Below the pieces are notes generated by a model. The model was given only the letters and a program-made list of their open reading frames with translations, had not been told where the DNA came from and did not search any database. Of a stretch of 64,000 nucleotides of DNA, positions 26,029 to 35,125 are shown one piece after another. Numbering within the stretch: the stretch's first letter is position 1; every line of letters starts with the position of its first letter. A program made the position numbers and the translations under genes. This stretch comes from Streptomyces sp. NBC_00569. Its GTDB lineage: Bacteria; Actinomycetota; Actinomycetes; Streptomycetales; Streptomycetaceae. The stretch spans positions 8,735,001 through 8,799,000 of the forward strand of contig NZ_CP107783.1 of the NCBI RefSeq assembly GCF_036345255.1, given 5' to 3'.

Positions 26029-26088
26029 ATGACGGAGGCGACGCGCGGCACGACGCCAATTCGAGGGCCGGCGAGCGATGAGTGGTGA
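26029..26088 (+). CDS. Possible 19-codon leader peptide overlapping the HAD gene
   Basis: An excellent AAAGGAG precedes an ATG at 26029 whose frame (MTEATRGTTPIRGPASDEW) ends at 26088, inside the HAD gene that starts at 26078. The HAD start itself has no good ribosome site, so translation of this short frame may deliver ribosomes to it. It is not a recognised protein. Confidence 0.4.
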   Translation: MTEATRGTTPIRGPASDEW

Positions 26089-26824
26089 ACGGAGCGGAAC
26101 GGCCGCCGTGCCCCGTGCGTTGCGAGGTACGGCAGCCGTGGTCTTCGACACCGACGGCGTCGTCACGGACTCCGCGCGGGTGCACGCCGCCGCGTGGAAG
26201 ACGGCCTTCGACGGCTTCCTGCACGCCCGGGACCCGCAGGGACAACCGCCCTTCGACCTGCGCGACGACTATCTGCGGTACGTCGACGGGAAATCACGCC
26301 TCGACGGAGCCGCCGCGTTCCTCCGCGCCCGGGGGCTCCACCCGTCCGGTACGGAGATCCAGGCCGTCGCCGACCACAAGGAAGTGCTCTTCACCGAGCG
26401 GCTGCGCGCCGAGGGCGTCGACGCCTATCCGGGCACGGTCCGGCTGGTGCGGACCCTGCGGTCCGCCGGGATGCCGATGGCCGCCGCCTCGGCCTCCCGG
26501 CACGCCGGGGAACTCCTCGAGCGTGCCGGCGTGCGCGACCTCTTCGACGTCCTGGTGGACGGCGTAGAAGCCGGGCGCCTCGCTCTCCCGGGGAAACCTG
26601 ACCCCGCGCTCTTCCTGGAGGCGGCACGCCGCCTGGGCGTTCCCGCCCGGCTGACCGCCGTCGTCGAGGACGCACTGGCCGGAGTCGAGGCCGGACGGCG
26701 CGGCGGCTTCGGCCTCGTCGTGGGGGTGGACCGCGCTCGCACCCCAGACACCCGGGGCGCTCTGCTGAAGCGCGGCGCGGATCTGGTGGTCGACGACTTG
26801 GGCGAACTGCTGGGGGAGGGCTGA
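26078..26824 (+). CDS. HAD-IA hydrolase / beta-phosphoglucomutase-like
   Basis: 248 residues. Motif I is VVFDTDGVVTDSARVH, with the nucleophile Asp and acid/base Asp; motif II lies in MAAASASRHAGELLERAG and motif III/IV in KPDPALFLEAARRLG and VVEDALAGVEAGRRGG. The cap domain and the length match beta-phosphoglucomutase. The gene sits 2 bp before a GH65 disaccharide phosphorylase, the standard partner: the phosphorylase releases beta-glucose 1-phosphate, which the mutase turns into glucose 6-phosphate. A simple sugar phosphatase is the alternative. Confidence 0.9.
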   Translation: MSGERSGTAAVPRALRGTAAVVFDTDGVVTDSARVHAAAWKTAFDGFLHARDPQGQPPFDLRDDYLRYVDGKSRLDGAAAFLRARGLHPSGTEIQAVADHKEVLFTERLRAEGVDAYPGTVRLVRTLRSAGMPMAAASASRHAGELLERAGVRDLFDVLVDGVEAGRLALPGKPDPALFLEAARRLGVPARLTAVVEDALAGVEAGRRGGFGLVVGVDRARTPDTRGALLKRGADLVVDDLGELLGEG

Positions 26825-26826
26825 CG

Positions 26827-29076
26827 ATGCGGGGCTGGACACTGGAGTACGAGGGCTACGATCCCGCCCAGGAAAGGCTGCGGGAGTCGCTGTGCACCCT
26901 CGGCAACGGCTATTTCGCGACCCGCGGAGCAGCACCGGAATGCGCCGCCGACGCCGTCCATTACCCGGGCACGTACGCAGCCGGCTGCTACAACCGGCTC
27001 ACCTCGGACGTGGCCGGCCGCAGGGTCGAGAACGAAGACATGGTCAACCTCCCCAACTGGCTGCGACTCCGCTTCCGTACGGACACCGGGACCTGGCTCT
27101 CCCCGGACACCCACAAGATCCTTGACCACCGCCAGAGTCTTGATCTCCGTACCGGCACGCTGGAACGCGTCGTGCGGTACGAGGACGACGACGGCCGGCG
27201 TCTCGCCGTACGACAGTTGCGGGTGGTGCACATGGCCGATCCGCACCTGGCACTGCTCCGGACCGAGGTCACCGCCGAGGACTGGTCGGGCCGGCTGGAG
27301 GTCGAGTCGGCTCTGGACGGGACCGTCACCAACACCGGAGTAGCGCGCTACGAAGCGCTCGCCCACCGCCACCTCACGCACGTCCAGACCGGATCGCCGA
27401 CGCCCGACACCGTCTGGATGCGCTGCCGCACCAGCACCTCGGACATCAGGATCGGCCTCGCGGCCCGCACGGTGGTGGACGCGCACGCGGAGACGGCGGT
27501 GGCGCACGAGCACGCCCGCGCCATCCAGGTGCTCAGAATCTCCCTGGCCGACGGGCGCACGGTGACGGTCGACAAGACCGTTGCCCTGCACACCTCGCGT
27601 GACCCGGCCATCAGCGACCCACTGCACGCGGCGGTCGACCGGGTCCACCGTGCCGCGGACTTCGAGACGCTGCTGGAGTCACACCACTCGGCGTGGCAAA
27701 GGCTATGGCGCAACGCGGAGTTGAATGTGCCGACCGGCGCGGGACCGGTGCTGCGGCTGCATCTCTTCCATGTGCTGCAGACCCTGTCCCCGCACACCGC
27801 CGACCTCGACGTCGGCGTCCCGGCCCGAGGGCTGCACGGCGAGGCCTATCGCGGGCACGTCTTCTGGGACGAGCTGTTCGTCCTGCCATATCTGAACCTG
27901 CATTTCCCCGAGGTCTCCCGGGCCCTGCTCACGTACCGCCACCGCCGTTTGGAACAGGCGTGCTCCGCTGCGCGCGATGCCGGGCGCACCGGCGCCATGT
28001 ATCCCTGGCAGAGCGGCAGCGACGGACGCGAGGAGACCCAGCGACTCCACCTCAATCCGCGCTCCGGACGCTGGCTGCCCGATCACTCACGGCTCCAGCA
28101 CCACGTCGGATCGGCGATCGCCTACAACGTGTGGCAGTACTGCGAGGCGAGCGGCGACACGGAATTTCTGCATACCAAGGGCAGCGAGATGCTCGTTCAG
28201 ATCGCCAGGTTCTGGGCCGGCGTCGCGGAGTTCGACCAGTCACTCGGCCGCTACCGGATCCGCGGCGTCGTCGGCCCCGACGAATATCACGACGCCTATC
28301 CCGGCGCCCGTGATCCGGGGCTGGACGACAACGCGTACACCAATGTCACCGCCGCCTGGGTGCTGGCCCGCACCCTCGACGTCCTGCGCGGCCTGCCCGA
28401 ACCGGTGCGCCGGGACCTGTGCGAGACCACCGGGCTCGAGCCGGCCGAACTCGACTTGTGGGAGGACGTCTCCCGCAGGCTGCACGTGCCGTACCACGCG
28501 GGCGTCATCAGCCAGTTCGACGGGTACGGCGACCTGGCCGAGCTCGACTGGACTGCCTACCGGGACCGCTACGGTGACATCCGGCGCCTCGACCGGATCC
28601 TTGAAGGCGAAGGCGACACCGTCAACCGCTACCAGGCGTCGAAGCAGGCCGACGTCCTGATGCTGGGCTATCTCTTCGCGCCCGCCGAACTCGCGGGCCT
28701 GTTCCGCCGGTTGGGCCACGAGCTGGACGACACCGTATGGCGTCGCACCGTCGATCACTATCTCCGCCGGACCAGCCACGGTTCGACCCTGAGCAGTCTT
28801 GTCCACGGATGGGTGCTGGCCCGGGCGCGCCGGGCCGAGGCGTGGACGTACGTCCACGAGGCCCTGGCGGGTGACATCGCGGATCTGCAGGGCGGCACCA
28901 CGGGTGAGGGCATTCACCTCGGTGCCATGGCCGGCACCCTCGACCTCGTTCAGCGCGGACTGACCGGCCTCGAGACCCGCAAGGTGGCGCGCTGTGGTTC
29001 GACCCGGTCCCCTTGCCCGAGCTGTCCGAGTACGGATTCGCGCTCCGCTACCGGGGACACCGCGGTGTGCAACTGA
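26827..29076 (+). CDS. GH65 disaccharide phosphorylase with a C-terminal frameshift
   Basis: The open frame of 749 codons is a glycoside hydrolase family 65 enzyme (maltose, trehalose or kojibiose phosphorylase). LGNGYFATRGA at the N-terminal sandwich, HVFWDELFVLPYLNLHFPE, the catalytic glutamate in GVVGPDEYHDAYP, and KQADVLMLGYLF are all present. After LDLVQRGLTGLETR, near 28985, the frame goes off. The expected end (WFDPVPLPELSEYGFALRYR, then RLSAGRLRVSV to a stop at 29207) is found in another frame. One base is gained or lost there, so about 70 C-terminal residues are replaced. The catalytic barrel is intact, so some activity is possible. Which disaccharide is cut cannot be decided here. 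Confidence 0.9.
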   Translation: MRGWTLEYEGYDPAQERLRESLCTLGNGYFATRGAAPECAADAVHYPGTYAAGCYNRLTSDVAGRRVENEDMVNLPNWLRLRFRTDTGTWLSPDTHKILDHRQSLDLRTGTLERVVRYEDDDGRRLAVRQLRVVHMADPHLALLRTEVTAEDWSGRLEVESALDGTVTNTGVARYEALAHRHLTHVQTGSPTPDTVWMRCRTSTSDIRIGLAARTVVDAHAETAVAHEHARAIQVLRISLADGRTVTVDKTVALHTSRDPAISDPLHAAVDRVHRAADFETLLESHHSAWQRLWRNAELNVPTGAGPVLRLHLFHVLQTLSPHTADLDVGVPARGLHGEAYRGHVFWDELFVLPYLNLHFPEVSRALLTYRHRRLEQACSAARDAGRTGAMYPWQSGSDGREETQRLHLNPRSGRWLPDHSRLQHHVGSAIAYNVWQYCEASGDTEFLHTKGSEMLVQIARFWAGVAEFDQSLGRYRIRGVVGPDEYHDAYPGARDPGLDDNAYTNVTAAWVLARTLDVLRGLPEPVRRDLCETTGLEPAELDLWEDVSRRLHVPYHAGVISQFDGYGDLAELDWTAYRDRYGDIRRLDRILEGEGDTVNRYQASKQADVLMLGYLFAPAELAGLFRRLGHELDDTVWRRTVDHYLRRTSHGSTLSSLVHGWVLARARRAEAWTYVHEALAGDIADLQGGTTGEGIHLGAMAGTLDLVQRGLTGLETRKVARCGSTRSPCPSCPSTDSRSATGDTAVCN

Positions 29077-29374
29077 GGCTGAGCGCGGGCCGGCTGCGGG
29101 TTTCCGTGCCGACGTCCGACCGGGACCCGATCGGCATCGCCCTCGCGGACCGCACCGTCTCGGTGGCGCCCGGAGAGTCCTGCACGCTCACCCTGCCCGG
29201 ACGCTGAGGGACGACGCCCGCAGGTGTGACGGCTGAGCACATCCGGCCGAGTGCGTGACGCCGAGCCACCGCAGCAGGGGCCGACCGGCCCATGCGACGC
29301 ACCCGGTCAGCCCCTGGGACGGGCCTGCGTACCGCTGGATGCTCGGAGTGTCGTGAGGTTTCGAGGAGGCCGGC

Positions 29375-30967
29375 ATGACGGACGTCGAGCGCAACCGAGC
29401 GATCGTTCACGCTCTGCTCGCCGACGGATCCACGGTGTGCATCCGCGAGGTGCGGCCAGGTGACCACGCGTCGCTCAAGGGCCTGTACGACGGGATGTCC
29501 GCGGGCAACCTCCGGCTGAGGTTCTTCGGTGCGAGCCGCCGCGTCGCTGAGCAGGCCGCGGACCGTGCCTGCGCACCCCGGCGGCCCGGATGCCGGGCGC
29601 TGCTTGCCGAGGCCCAGGGCCGGGTGATCGGCCTGGCGGAGTACGTGGCCGGCGGCGACTCGAAGTCCGCGGAGATCTCGATTGCCGTCGCCGACGGACT
29701 GCACCACCGGGGTGTCGGAACGCTCCTCGTTGAACACCTGATCTCCGCCGCGCGCGCGGAGGGCATCACTACGTTCACGGCCGACGCGCTGTCCGAGAAC
29801 CGGGAAGTGCTGCAGCTCTTCGCCGACTTGGGGCTGCGCACGGCCCGCCATTTCGAGGGCCCGGAAGTACGCTGCACCGTTGAACTGGACGAGGACGAGA
29901 CGTACCTCTCGGCGGTGGAGACACGTGGCGGGGCCGCCGACGTGGCCAGCCTTCAACCCCTGCTGCGGCCGGACGCGATCGCCGTCGTCGGCGCCGGGCG
30001 CAGGCCTGGTTCCGTGGGCCGGGCCGTCCTGCACCACTTGCGCACAGGTGGGTACACCGGGCGACTGTTCGCCGTGAACCCCAGGGCCACGTCGGTGATG
30101 GGCGTTCTGTCCTACCCTTCGGTCAGCGCGCTTCCCAAGGTGCCTGATCTGGTGGTTCTCGCGATACCGGCACTGGCCCTTCCCGCCGCCGCGGAAGAGT
30201 GCGGCAAGGCAGGTGCACGGGCCCTGCTCGTGGTGTCGTCCGGTCTTGACCGTGACCAGGCCCAGGCGCTGCTTGAGGCGTGCCGCACATACGGCATGCG
30301 TCTCGTCGGGCCCAACTGTCTCGGCGTCTCCAACACGGACCCGGAGCTCTCTCTCGACGCCACCTTCGCCGCCGGTCACCCGCTGCCCGGCAGCGCGGGC
30401 GTTGCCGGGCAGTCCGGAGGCGTGGGCATCGCCCTGCTCGACGGGCTGTCGCGGCTCGGCATCGGTGTGTCCTCTTTCGCGTCGCTCGGTGACAAGTTCG
30501 ACGTCAGTGGCAATGACATGCTCCAGTGGTGGGAGAGCGACGGCCGCACCGACCTCGCCGTGCTGCACCTTGAGTCGTTCGGTAACCCGCTGGCGTTCTC
30601 GCGCACCGCGCGGCGCGTCACTCGCGGGATGCCGCTGCTCACCGTCGACGCCGGACGTACCGACGCGGGCCGCCGTGCCGCCGCCTCGCACACGGCGGCC
30701 GCCGCGACCTGCAGGATGACGCGCCAGGCGCTGTTCACACAAGCCGGGATCACCGCGACGCGCTCGGTCGGCGAACTCCTCGAAACCGCAGCCCTCATGC
30801 ACTCTCAGCCGCTTCCTGCGGGCACCCGCGTTGCGGTCGTCACCAACGCGGGCGGCGCGGGCGTACTCGCCGCGGACGCGTGCGCGGAGGCAGGGCTGGA
30901 CCTGCCACAGCTCACCCCTGTGGCTGCCGAAGCCCTAGCGGAGGTGCCATTGTGTCCAGGGCCTTGA
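29375..30967 (+). CDS. GNAT-fused ADP-forming acetate-CoA ligase, truncated
   Basis: 530 residues of a protein normally near 890. Residues 1-170 are a GNAT acetyltransferase domain (HHRGVGTLLVEHLISAARAE). About 190-290 are the CoA-binding domain (IAVVGAGRRPGSVGRAVLHH). About 300-530 are the ligase domain (VGPNCLGVSNTDPELSLDAT, VAGQSGGVGIALLDG and SHTAAAATCRMTRQALF). The ATP-grasp half is absent: homology ends about 30945 and a stop follows, where integrase DNA begins. Intact relatives couple acetyl-CoA hydrolysis to ATP or, with the GNAT domain, act as protein acetyltransferases. This one cannot complete ATP formation. GAGGAGG precedes the ATG. Confidence 0.88.
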   Translation: MTDVERNRAIVHALLADGSTVCIREVRPGDHASLKGLYDGMSAGNLRLRFFGASRRVAEQAADRACAPRRPGCRALLAEAQGRVIGLAEYVAGGDSKSAEISIAVADGLHHRGVGTLLVEHLISAARAEGITTFTADALSENREVLQLFADLGLRTARHFEGPEVRCTVELDEDETYLSAVETRGGAADVASLQPLLRPDAIAVVGAGRRPGSVGRAVLHHLRTGGYTGRLFAVNPRATSVMGVLSYPSVSALPKVPDLVVLAIPALALPAAAEECGKAGARALLVVSSGLDRDQAQALLEACRTYGMRLVGPNCLGVSNTDPELSLDATFAAGHPLPGSAGVAGQSGGVGIALLDGLSRLGIGVSSFASLGDKFDVSGNDMLQWWESDGRTDLAVLHLESFGNPLAFSRTARRVTRGMPLLTVDAGRTDAGRRAAASHTAAAATCRMTRQALFTQAGITATRSVGELLETAALMHSQPLPAGTRVAVVTNAGGAGVLAADACAEAGLDLPQLTPVAAEALAEVPLCPGP

Positions 30968-30981
30968 GAACGCGGTCACGG

Positions 30982-31004
30982 CGGCGGGCCGAGTCGGCCC
31001 GCCG
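30982..31004. terminator. Hairpin between convergent genes
   Basis: CGGCGGGCC and GGCCCGCCG pair perfectly around GAGTC. It lies between the acetate-CoA ligase stop (30967) and the integrase stop (31022) and could end both transcripts. Confidence 0.65.
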
Positions 31005-31021
31005 GCCGTCGCTCATGTTGG

Positions 31022-32008
31022 TCATGCTGTTCTGCCGGAATGGAAGTCGGGCATGGGTGGTCCGACGCGGGGCATCCCGAGGCCGACGATGTGCCGTCGG
31101 CTGCGGCGCAGGACGCTGGTGGCTTCCTTGATCTGCGCGCGGTCCTCGTCGGTGAGGGCGTCGAGGTCCTCTCGGACACGCCGGACCAGACGACGGACCC
31201 GGGTGATCTTCTCATCGGAGGGTGTGGCCTCGGCTTTTGCCCAGTCGTCGGCGGAGGTGAACGCGGCCAGGCGCTCTCGGTTTCGCAGCAGGTCGGCGAG
31301 GTATGCCTCCAGGTCGGGGAGATAGGAGGTGTCTGTGCGGAAGTCGTCGCAGCCGACGCAGCGGAATCGGACAGGGCAGGCGTGTCCGCCGGCCGCGACG
31401 TTGGACGGCTCGACACAGACGCCGTAGGGTGCCTGAACTTCGCCGACGGCGCGGCGTGCGTACTCGTCGTCCAGCAGTTCCTTGGCTTGCCGCCAGATGC
31501 GGTTGCCGCTGCGGTCGAACTGCATCGCCGATACTCGGTCGACGGCCTCGCGTTTGCGCTGCTCACCGACCCGGTAGTAACGCTGAGTAGTGGCCAGTTG
31601 GCGATGGTCCATCAGGCTTTGGAGGACATCGGGCTGGATGCCCTGGTCAGCGTGCCGCTGGCAGTAGGTGTGCCGGTAGGCGTAGAGGAAGATCTTGGGC
31701 TTCCCGAAGGGCAGCATCTTGGTGACCTGCTGCCCGGTGATCTCGACGCGAGTGGGGACCAGGAACTCGGGCAGCGACTGGATCCATTCGCGGTGGCGGC
31801 CGGACAGCCAGCCGGCCCCGATCGGTTTGCGGCCGTGGGGGTTGCCTACCCGTGTCGGCAGGAGCATCAGCTCAGCGGTGGGGGTCAGGGGGAAGTGGCT
31901 GCCCGGCCGGGGCGGTCGGAGCAGCGAAGGGGGTTGGGTGATGTCGGGCAGGCGCGTGACGAATGCGTCGGGATCCTCGAACGCGTTGCGTGGTGATGTG
32001 CTGCGCAC
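31022..32008 (-). pseudogene. Tyrosine recombinase, N-terminally truncated
   Basis: 328 codons of the C-terminal part of a large actinobacterial integrase. FLYAYRHTYCQRHADQG and LMDHRQLATTQRYYRVGEQ hold the catalytic Arg-His region and the tyrosine nucleophile. CACPVRFRCVGC-like cysteines near residue 215 (GGHACPVRFRCVGCDDF) suggest a zinc-binding tail. Family members are about twice as long; the first catalytic arginine and the arm-binding and core-binding domains are missing. The GTG at 32008 lies at the joint with the replication-relaxation remnant. It is probably inactive. Confidence 0.82.
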
Positions 32009-32665
32009 GCTGGGTGTGTTGAAGATGGCGACGGCGGATCAGATCCAGCGTCTGTCCTCGCCGCACCTGACGTGCCGGCACACGGCGAAGAAGACGCCAC
32101 GCCGGCGCAGCGCAAGGAGGCGCGGACCGCGTCGCACCGGGCGGCGGCGAACGATCTGCGGCGTCATGGCCTTTCCGTGGACGGGGGCCGTACGCGGGCG
32201 GGGGAGGAGGTGCGGTTGCTTACGGCGGCCGGCCTGGCGGCGGCGGCAGTCGAACTGGGGCGCGCGCCGGAGGAGATGGGCGGGTTGCCCAAGGGTGCGG
32301 GACGCACCGGTGCCGCGCACGCGATGACGGTGAACGAGACGGTCCTCGCCCTTATCCGGCCTCAGCCGGACCTGTCGCTGATCGAGGGCGAACCGGACGA
32401 GGTCCTCGCCGCGGCGCGGACGGCGGCCGAGGCGCCGTCGGGGGTCGGCACGATCGCCTCGTATGCGACCGAGGTCGCGCTTCCGGTGTCGGGTACCTGG
32501 AAGAGTCCCGGTCTCGGCAGCGCCCGCGCGGACGCGGTGGTCACCGCGCCCGAGCACAGGATGCCGCTGCTGTTCATTGAGGCCGACAACTGCCACGAGG
32601 ACGCGGTGACGATCGCCGCGAAGTTCGACCGGTACGCGCGCTTCTACCAGCGCACCGCCCCGAGC
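31977..32665 (+). pseudogene. Replication-relaxation family protein remnant
   Basis: The plus strand reads RGDVLRTLGVLKMATADQIQ then RLSSPHLTCRHTAKKTP; after a frameshift near 32095 it continues ASHRAAANDLRRHGLSVDGG, TAAGLAAAAVELGRAPEEMG and LLFIEADNCHEDAVTIAAKF. This is the actinobacterial replication-relaxation (plasmid/ICE) family, with its winged-helix N-terminus. It breaks off after FDRYARFYQRT. It is a marker of a former integrative plasmid here, together with the integrase piece beside it. Confidence 0.85.
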
Positions 32666-32724
32666 AGCAGCACGCCGATGGCGCTCAGCACAACGGCCGT
32701 GACCAGTGATCTTGTCCGTTGCAT
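32644..32724 (-). pseudogene. Signal-peptide-like fragment
   Basis: A 26-codon frame, MQRTRSLVTAVVLSAIGVLL followed by LGAVRW, looks like the signal anchor of a secreted or lipid-anchored protein cut off right after the hydrophobic core. The parent family cannot be named. Confidence 0.4.
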
Positions 32725-32837
32725 GTGTTCTGCGCCCCTCAGGAGATGGCGGTTGCGCAGTGGGTCCCAGCCCGAGTTCGTCCATGAGGTCGCCCCAGCC
32801 CTGGGCCTCGCTGTAGTACTCGACCGCCGCCGACCAT

Positions 32838-33160
32838 CAACTCATCGCCGTGCACGCACTCGAAGGCCGCAGACTCCTGCGCACCCGCGTCCTTGGCAGC
32901 GTCATTAACGAGCACCGCTATGCCGCTTGACCTGCAGCACCCGATCGCCGCGCCCACCGTCTGGAAAATCCTGCACGCTGTGGGCATCGGCCCGGCCCCG
33001 CATCGTACCGGCCCGACCTGTCGCCGGCGAGCGGCTGCTCTGGGCTGCCCAGTCGGCGCCTCCACCGTGTAGGCGAGCCTCAATAGAGCCGGGATCGACC
33101 CGGCGCCACGACGCTCGGGCCCGACGTGGGCGAAGTTTCTCCGCAACCAAGCGAGCAGGC
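32838..33160 (+). mobile_element. Three joined scraps of integrase-core transposases
   Basis: LLRTRVLGSVINEHRYAA ends at a stop at 32931 and is a transposase C-terminus. PIAAPTVWKILHAVGIGPAP follows at once and is a mid-protein piece, then ASLNRAGIDPAPRRSGPTWA from 33075 is a second copy of that middle region. All are in the plus direction and relate to the transposase at 42560-43545. Repeated deletions between similar IS copies would leave this pattern. Confidence 0.72.
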
Positions 33161-33206
33161 CCATGAGCGGGACGCCGATGACGATCTGGTAGATCACGTA
33201 GACGAT

Positions 33207-33341
33207 GGAGGAGTGCTTCGCGAGACCACGCTGAGGACCCAACTGATCGGCATGAAGCCGCCGTTGTGGCGGCGCCTCCGCGTCCCCTCCGACACCACGC
33301 TCGGATCGCTGCACCACGTCATCCAGGCCGCCCTGATAGGG
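33207..33341 (+). pseudogene. pRiA4b ORF-3-like protein fragment
   Basis: RETTLRTQLIGMKPPLWRRL then RVPSDTTLGSLHHVIQAAL is the N-terminal signature of the plasmid pRiA4b ORF-3 family, often found on mobile DNA. Only about 45 codons remain. Confidence 0.65.
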
Positions 33342-33516
33342 CGGCGCTGCTCGTCCGGGTTAACGTCCGTGACGTCCGTGCCGTCCAGATGGATCCGTCC
33401 CGACGTGGGCCGGTCAGCCGGTTGATGAGCTTCGTCGTGGTCGTCTTGCCGCAGTCGGAAGGACCGACGAGGACTGCGAACTCGCCCGCCGGGATGTCGA
33501 GCGTGAGCCGGTCCAC
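33340..33516 (-). pseudogene. Osmoprotectant-type ABC ATPase, N-terminal fragment
   Basis: DRLTLDIPAGEFAVLVGPSD then CGKTTTTKLINRL gives Walker A. After a shift, SGRIHLDGTDVTDVNPDE continues as in OpuBA/ProV-type glycine betaine ATPases. About 60 codons remain. The Walker A serine of GPSGCGK is changed to SD. Not functional. Confidence 0.72.
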
Positions 33517-33559
33517 GGTGTGGGAGGCTAGGCCGTCGTACGTCGCTCAGAAGGCCCCG

Positions 33560-33808
33560 CTCGGCTCCACGTGCGGTGTCAACGTCACCATACTGGCCTG
33601 GGGCAACAAGCCCGTTGGGTATCAAGTGTCCACCCAGGACTGCGTGATCCGCCCCGACAACGAACGCCGGATGGCCCGGCGGATGAATCCTCGCGGCATC
33701 GTCGAAGAATTCGACGCCGGCCACTTCTCTTTCGTCTCGCACCCTCAAGGGGTCGTCGACCTCATCGAAGCGGGCCGTGAGCGGGACCGGGCCGGCCGAA
33801 TGACATGA
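33560..33808 (+). pseudogene. Alpha/beta hydrolase C-terminal fragment
   Basis: GYQVSTQDCVIRPDNERRMA then EEFDAGHFSFVSHPQGVVDL is the end of an alpha/beta hydrolase, with the late Asp and the catalytic His in GHFSFVSHP. The nucleophile half is missing. Confidence 0.65.
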
Positions 33809-33897
33809 ATGCGACGTCGCTGCCGTGGGAGTGACGCACGGCGCGTGCCCGGCGCGGCTGATCGTCCACCGGAGGCGAGGGGGTGGAGCCTCGGTCC

Positions 33898-34860
33898 ATG
33901 TCTCATCACCTCAGTGGCCCGAACCTCCGTCCCCCGCTCGGCGACTCCCGCCTCGACATGACGGACCTCTTCGCGTTCACCGTGCCGGGCGACCGCACCG
34001 TGCTGATCATGAACAGCAACCCTGTCGCCCCCACCGGCGGCGAGGCGTTCCACCCCGACGCCGTCTACCGGATCAACGTCGACACTGATGGCGACCACCA
34101 GGCGGATCTCGCTTTCAGTTTCGTTTTCTCCCAGCCGCAGGACGGCAGGCAGACGGTGACCGTGCACCGGGCGACGGGCGAGGAGGCGCGCTCCCACGAG
34201 CCGTCCGGCGAGAAGATCTTCACCGACGAGCAGGTCTCCCTCAGCGGCGAACCCACGGTGATCCAGGCGGGCCCGTACCGGTTCTTCGTCGGACTGCGCA
34301 GCGACCCGTTCTTCGCCGACCTGGAGGGGATCGGCAACAACTTCACCTGGACCGGCAAGGACTGGGGCCTCGACAAGAACATCTTCGGCATCGTCCTGGA
34401 GATGCCGAACGCCGAACTGAGCCCAGGCTCCGACATCGGCGTCTGGGGCCGCGTGAGCTTGCGCCAGAACGGGCAGCTGAGGTCGGTGGACCGCGGCGCG
34501 CACCCCTCGGTGACCGCCTACTTCAACGAGGAAGACGCCAAGGAAACGTACAACGAGGGCGAACCCGCGAAGGACTGGGACACCTACCTCAAGCCATGGA
34601 TCGTGGTCCTCGCGCACACCGGCGGCTACGACGCCCAGGCGGCCGAGCAGACCTTGCGTACGATCCTGCCGGACGTCCTGCGCTACGACCGCTCCAAGCC
34701 CGCCGCCTACCCCAACGGCCGCGCCCTCACCGACGATGTCACCTCGGCCCGGCTCACCATGGTCTCCGGCGGCAAGATCACCTCGGACAACATCCCCCCG
34801 CACACCGATCTCCTGCCCGAATTTCCCTACCTGGGTCACCCGCACCCGGTGAGTAATTGA
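33898..34860 (+). CDS. DUF4331 family protein
   Basis: 320 residues from the ATG at 33898 (MSHHLSGPNLRPPLGDSRLD). DMTDLFAFTVPGDRTVLIMN, the AVYRINVDTDGDHQADLAFS calcium-loop-like segment and FGIVLEMPNAELSPG identify DUF4331, a beta-rich family of unknown function. There is no signal peptide, so this member appears cytoplasmic. It is intact and stands alone within broken DNA. A 24-bp hairpin follows about 200 bp downstream, before the phosphatase gene. Confidence 0.88.
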   Translation: MSHHLSGPNLRPPLGDSRLDMTDLFAFTVPGDRTVLIMNSNPVAPTGGEAFHPDAVYRINVDTDGDHQADLAFSFVFSQPQDGRQTVTVHRATGEEARSHEPSGEKIFTDEQVSLSGEPTVIQAGPYRFFVGLRSDPFFADLEGIGNNFTWTGKDWGLDKNIFGIVLEMPNAELSPGSDIGVWGRVSLRQNGQLRSVDRGAHPSVTAYFNEEDAKETYNEGEPAKDWDTYLKPWIVVLAHTGGYDAQAAEQTLRTILPDVLRYDRSKPAAYPNGRALTDDVTSARLTMVSGGKITSDNIPPHTDLLPEFPYLGHPHPVSN

Positions 34861-35063
34861 GCGGTTAACGGTTCCCGGCGGGACGGCGGCGTCGCCCAGC
34901 GCGGGGCGGCTGCCGTGCTCATCAATGCGCCCGCGCTCCCGCACGGGCTGCTCCGGAATGTGCAGCGTGGCCGCAGCGCCTTCGCTTTGTCACCGGCTGC
35001 GTCGGTGGCTCCGCGGTGACAACCTTGAGTTTCGAGCAGGAGTGCGCGGCGAGCGTCGCTGTG

Positions 35064-35087
35064 CTCGACCGGCTTCAGCCGGTCGAG
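35064..35087. terminator. Perfect hairpin upstream of the SpoIIE-type gene
   Basis: CTCGACCGGC and GCCGGTCGAG pair over 10 bp around TTCA; an overlapping outer pair, GTGCTCGAC/GTCGAGCAC, is also possible (35061-35097). It may terminate the DUF4331 transcript or regulate the phosphatase gene that starts 39 bp on. Confidence 0.6.
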
Positions 35088-35125
35088 GGTCGAGCACGGC
35101 CTCCCGGGGCAAGGCCCGCGGAGCC

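Noticed and set aside
30940..31020. tRNA or attachment site beside the integrase
   Set aside because: No cloverleaf or tRNA 3' end was found, and no matching direct repeat on the other side.
32739..33317. ABC permease suggested by a hydrophobic minus-strand stretch near 33150-33220
   Set aside because: Only about 22 hydrophobic residues, and the rest of the frame is antisense to transposase scraps.
33745..34944. Minus-strand open frame of 399 codons
   Set aside because: Opposite the DUF4331 gene; Val/Gly/Arg-rich composition of an antisense shadow.
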